DNA from: Panulirus ornatus
Taxonomy: Eukaryota; Arthropoda; Malacostraca; Decapoda; Palinuridae
Reading direction: 5' to 3'
Assembly: GCF_036320965.1 (NCBI RefSeq)
Contig: NC_092271.1
Coordinates: 229,457 to 293,456, forward strand
DNA length: 64,000 nucleotides
This document shows, in pieces, positions 62,062 through 64,000 of the stretch. The position numbers and the translations under genes were made by a program. Within the stretch, counting starts at the first letter, position 1; every line of letters starts with the position of its first letter. A model generated the notes under the pieces. The model did no database searches. It was not told the DNA's origin and worked only from the letters and a program-made list of their open reading frames with translations.

Positions 62062-64000
62062 AATCATCATTTAAGCGTCTCCTCTTCCATCATTGAAGTT
62101 TCTCGCCTTCCATCATTTAAGCGTTTCCTATCCCATCATTTAAACGTCTCCCATACCGTCATTTGAGCGTTTCTCATTCCTCATTTAGCGTCAACCCATC
62201 CCATCATTTAAGCGTCTCCCCTTCCATCATTTATGCGTCTCTCATCTCATCATTTAAGCGTCTCCCCTTCCATCATTGAAGTTTCTCCCCTTCCATCATT
62301 TAAGCGTTTCATATCCCATCATTTAAACGTCTCCCATCCCGTCACTTAAGCGTTTTTCATTCCATCATTTAGCGTAAACCCATTCCATCATTTAAGCGTC
62401 TCCCCTTCCATCATTTAAGTGTCTACCCATACTATCATATAACCGTCTCCCCTTCCCTCAGTATCTCTCTTTTAATCTTTAAGCGTCTCCCATCATTTAA
62501 GCGTTTCCCATCCCATCATTTAAGAGTCTTCCTTTCCATTATTTGAGCGTCTCCTCTTGTATAATTCAAGCGTCTCCCATCCCATCATTTCAACGTCTCC
62601 CATACCATCATTTTAGCATCTCCTAATCCATCATTTAAGCGTCTCACATCCCATCATTTAAGTGTCTCCCATACCATCATTTTAGCATCTCCCTTTCCCT
62701 AATTTAAGCGTCTTCCATCCCATCATTTAAGTGTCTCCCCTTCCATCATGTAAGTGTCTCCTCATCCATCATTTACGCGTCTCACTTTTCATCATTTAAG
62801 CATCTCCCGTCCCATCAATTAAGCGCGTCCCCTTCCATCATATTAGTGTCTCCCCTCGCATCATTTAAGCGTCCCCCCCTTACATCATTTAAGCGTCTCC
62901 CCTTCCATCATTTAAGTGTCTCCCCACCTATCATGTAAGCGTCTCCCCTTCCATCATTTATGCATCTCCCATCCAATCATTTAAACGTCTTCCCTTTAAT
63001 CATTTAAGTGTCTCCTCTTCCATCATTTTAGAGTCTCCCCTCCCGTAATATAAACGTCTCCATTTCCATCATTTAAGCATCTCCTCCTCTATCTTTAAGC
63101 GTCTCCCATCCCATCATTTAAACCTCTCCCCTCCGACCATTTAGGCGTCTCCCCTTCCATCATTGACGCATCTCCCCTCCATTATTTAAGCGTCTCCCCT
63201 ACCATCTTTTAAGTGTCTCCCCTTCCGTCATTGAAGAATCTTCTTTTCAATCGTTTAAGCGTCTACCCATCCCATCATACAAGCGTCTCCTCTCCCATCA
63301 TTTAAGCGTCCACCCATACCTTCATATAAACGTGTCCCGTTTCATCTTTTAAGCGTCTCCAATCATTTAAGCGTATCCCATCCCATCATTTAAGCGTCTT
63401 CCTCTCCATGATTTAAGCGTGTCCCATCCCATCATTTCATCGCGTCCTCTCAACATTTTAGCATACCTCCTTCCATCATTAAAGTGTCTCCCTTTCCATC
63501 ATTTAAGTGTCTCCCCATCCATCATTTAAGCATCTACCTATACCATGATATAGCGTCTCTAATTCCATCAGTCTTTCCCGTTTCATCTTTTAAGCGTCTC
63601 CCATCATTTAACGCCTTCCATCCCTTCCATCAATTAAGCGTCTCTCATCCCATAATTCATGCGTCTCCCCTTCCATCGCTTCATTTTCTTCTCTTCCATC
63701 ATTTAAGCGTGTCCCCTTCCATCATTTAAGGGTCTCTCCTCCCGTCATTTAAGCGTTTCCCCTTCCATCATTTAAGCGTCTCCCCATCCATCATTTAAGT
63801 CTCCCATCCCATCATTTAAGCGTCTCCCATCTCACAGTTCAAGCGTGTCCCCTTCCATCGTTTAAGCGTCTCCCTTTCCATCATTTAAGCGTCTCTCATC
63901 CCATCATTTAAGCATTTCCCTTCCCATTATCTAAGCTTCTCCCATTCTATCATTTAAGGGTCTTCCCTTCCAATATTTAAGCATCTCCCCCTTCCATCAT
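62062..64000. repeat. 23-bp satellite/minisatellite, over 80 copies, runs off right edge
   Basis: Unit core CATCATTTAAGCGTCTCCC followed by a variable 3-5 bases (CTTC, ATCC). Units are imperfect (GCG/GTG/ACG, CCC/TCC, small indels). A block of variants beginning CATTGAAGTTTCTC recurs near 62091 and 62274, suggesting a higher-order unit of about 183 bp. No gene is visible in the array. Confidence 0.93.

Noticed and set aside
62062..64000. CRISPR or regulatory array of 23-bp units
   Set aside because: No unique spacers; imperfect head-to-tail satellite.

Overview
This is a repeat-dominated piece of animal nuclear DNA, most likely from a decapod crustacean. That assignment rests on recognising the LINE family, its 3' tail and the Penelope-like fragments as types common in decapod sequence, not on a search. 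Introns with GT/AG borders, poly(A) tails, long microsatellites and minisatellites exclude a prokaryote. No tRNA, rRNA, CRISPR or bacterial feature was seen.

Only one host gene is supported: the last three exons (26179-26346, 26779-26874, 31284-31472, + strand) of an SLC10-family sodium/bile-acid-type cotransporter. All three join in phase 0, carry the family's RT-x-x-x-ETGxQN motif and final membrane helix, and end at a normal stop. The intron before the last exon is almost wholly minisatellite (54-bp and 30-bp units). Earlier exons are not visible and presumably lie to the left of the window.

Most of the rest is one non-LTR retrotransposon family, called L here: about 30 copies or fragments, L0-L29, on both strands. 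L6 (9534-12853) spans a whole element: about 125 bp of 5' leader, one ORF of about 1000 codons (AP-like endonuclease, reverse transcriptase, C-terminal domain, no RNase H seen), a short 3' UTR, then poly(A). Size and layout fit the RTE group. Four copies keep long open frames (L7, L13, L14, L18), so the family looks young, while 57.5-60.9 kb holds much older relatives. Two 3' UTR types occur (short about 190 bp, long about 450 bp). A 250-bp element at 53951-54198 keeps both ends of L and no ORF, so it looks like a non-autonomous partner.

Nearly every L end, including 5'-truncated ends, abuts a (TA)n array; about 27 arrays total roughly 4 kb. Either the family inserts into (TA)n, or the arrays are recombination or assembly breakpoints.

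Layout: 0-5.8 kb, L copies in both orientations; 4.8-10.5 kb, a large palindrome (L4 - repeat B - L5 - repeat B - L6); 12.9-23.8 kb, L7-L14 including a twin-priming inversion and a fold-back; 23.8-24.65 kb, Penelope-like fragment; 24.65-25.6 kb, minisatellite; 26.2-31.5 kb, SLC10 exons and intronic satellites; 31.8-54.3 kb, L15-L25 including a direct duplication of about 4.8 kb spaced 7.9 kb apart; 54.3-57.5 kb, low-repeat DNA, a 34-bp repeat and a second Penelope-like fragment; 57.5-62.06 kb, old L copies plus L29; 62.06 kb to the end, a 23-bp minisatellite running off the window.
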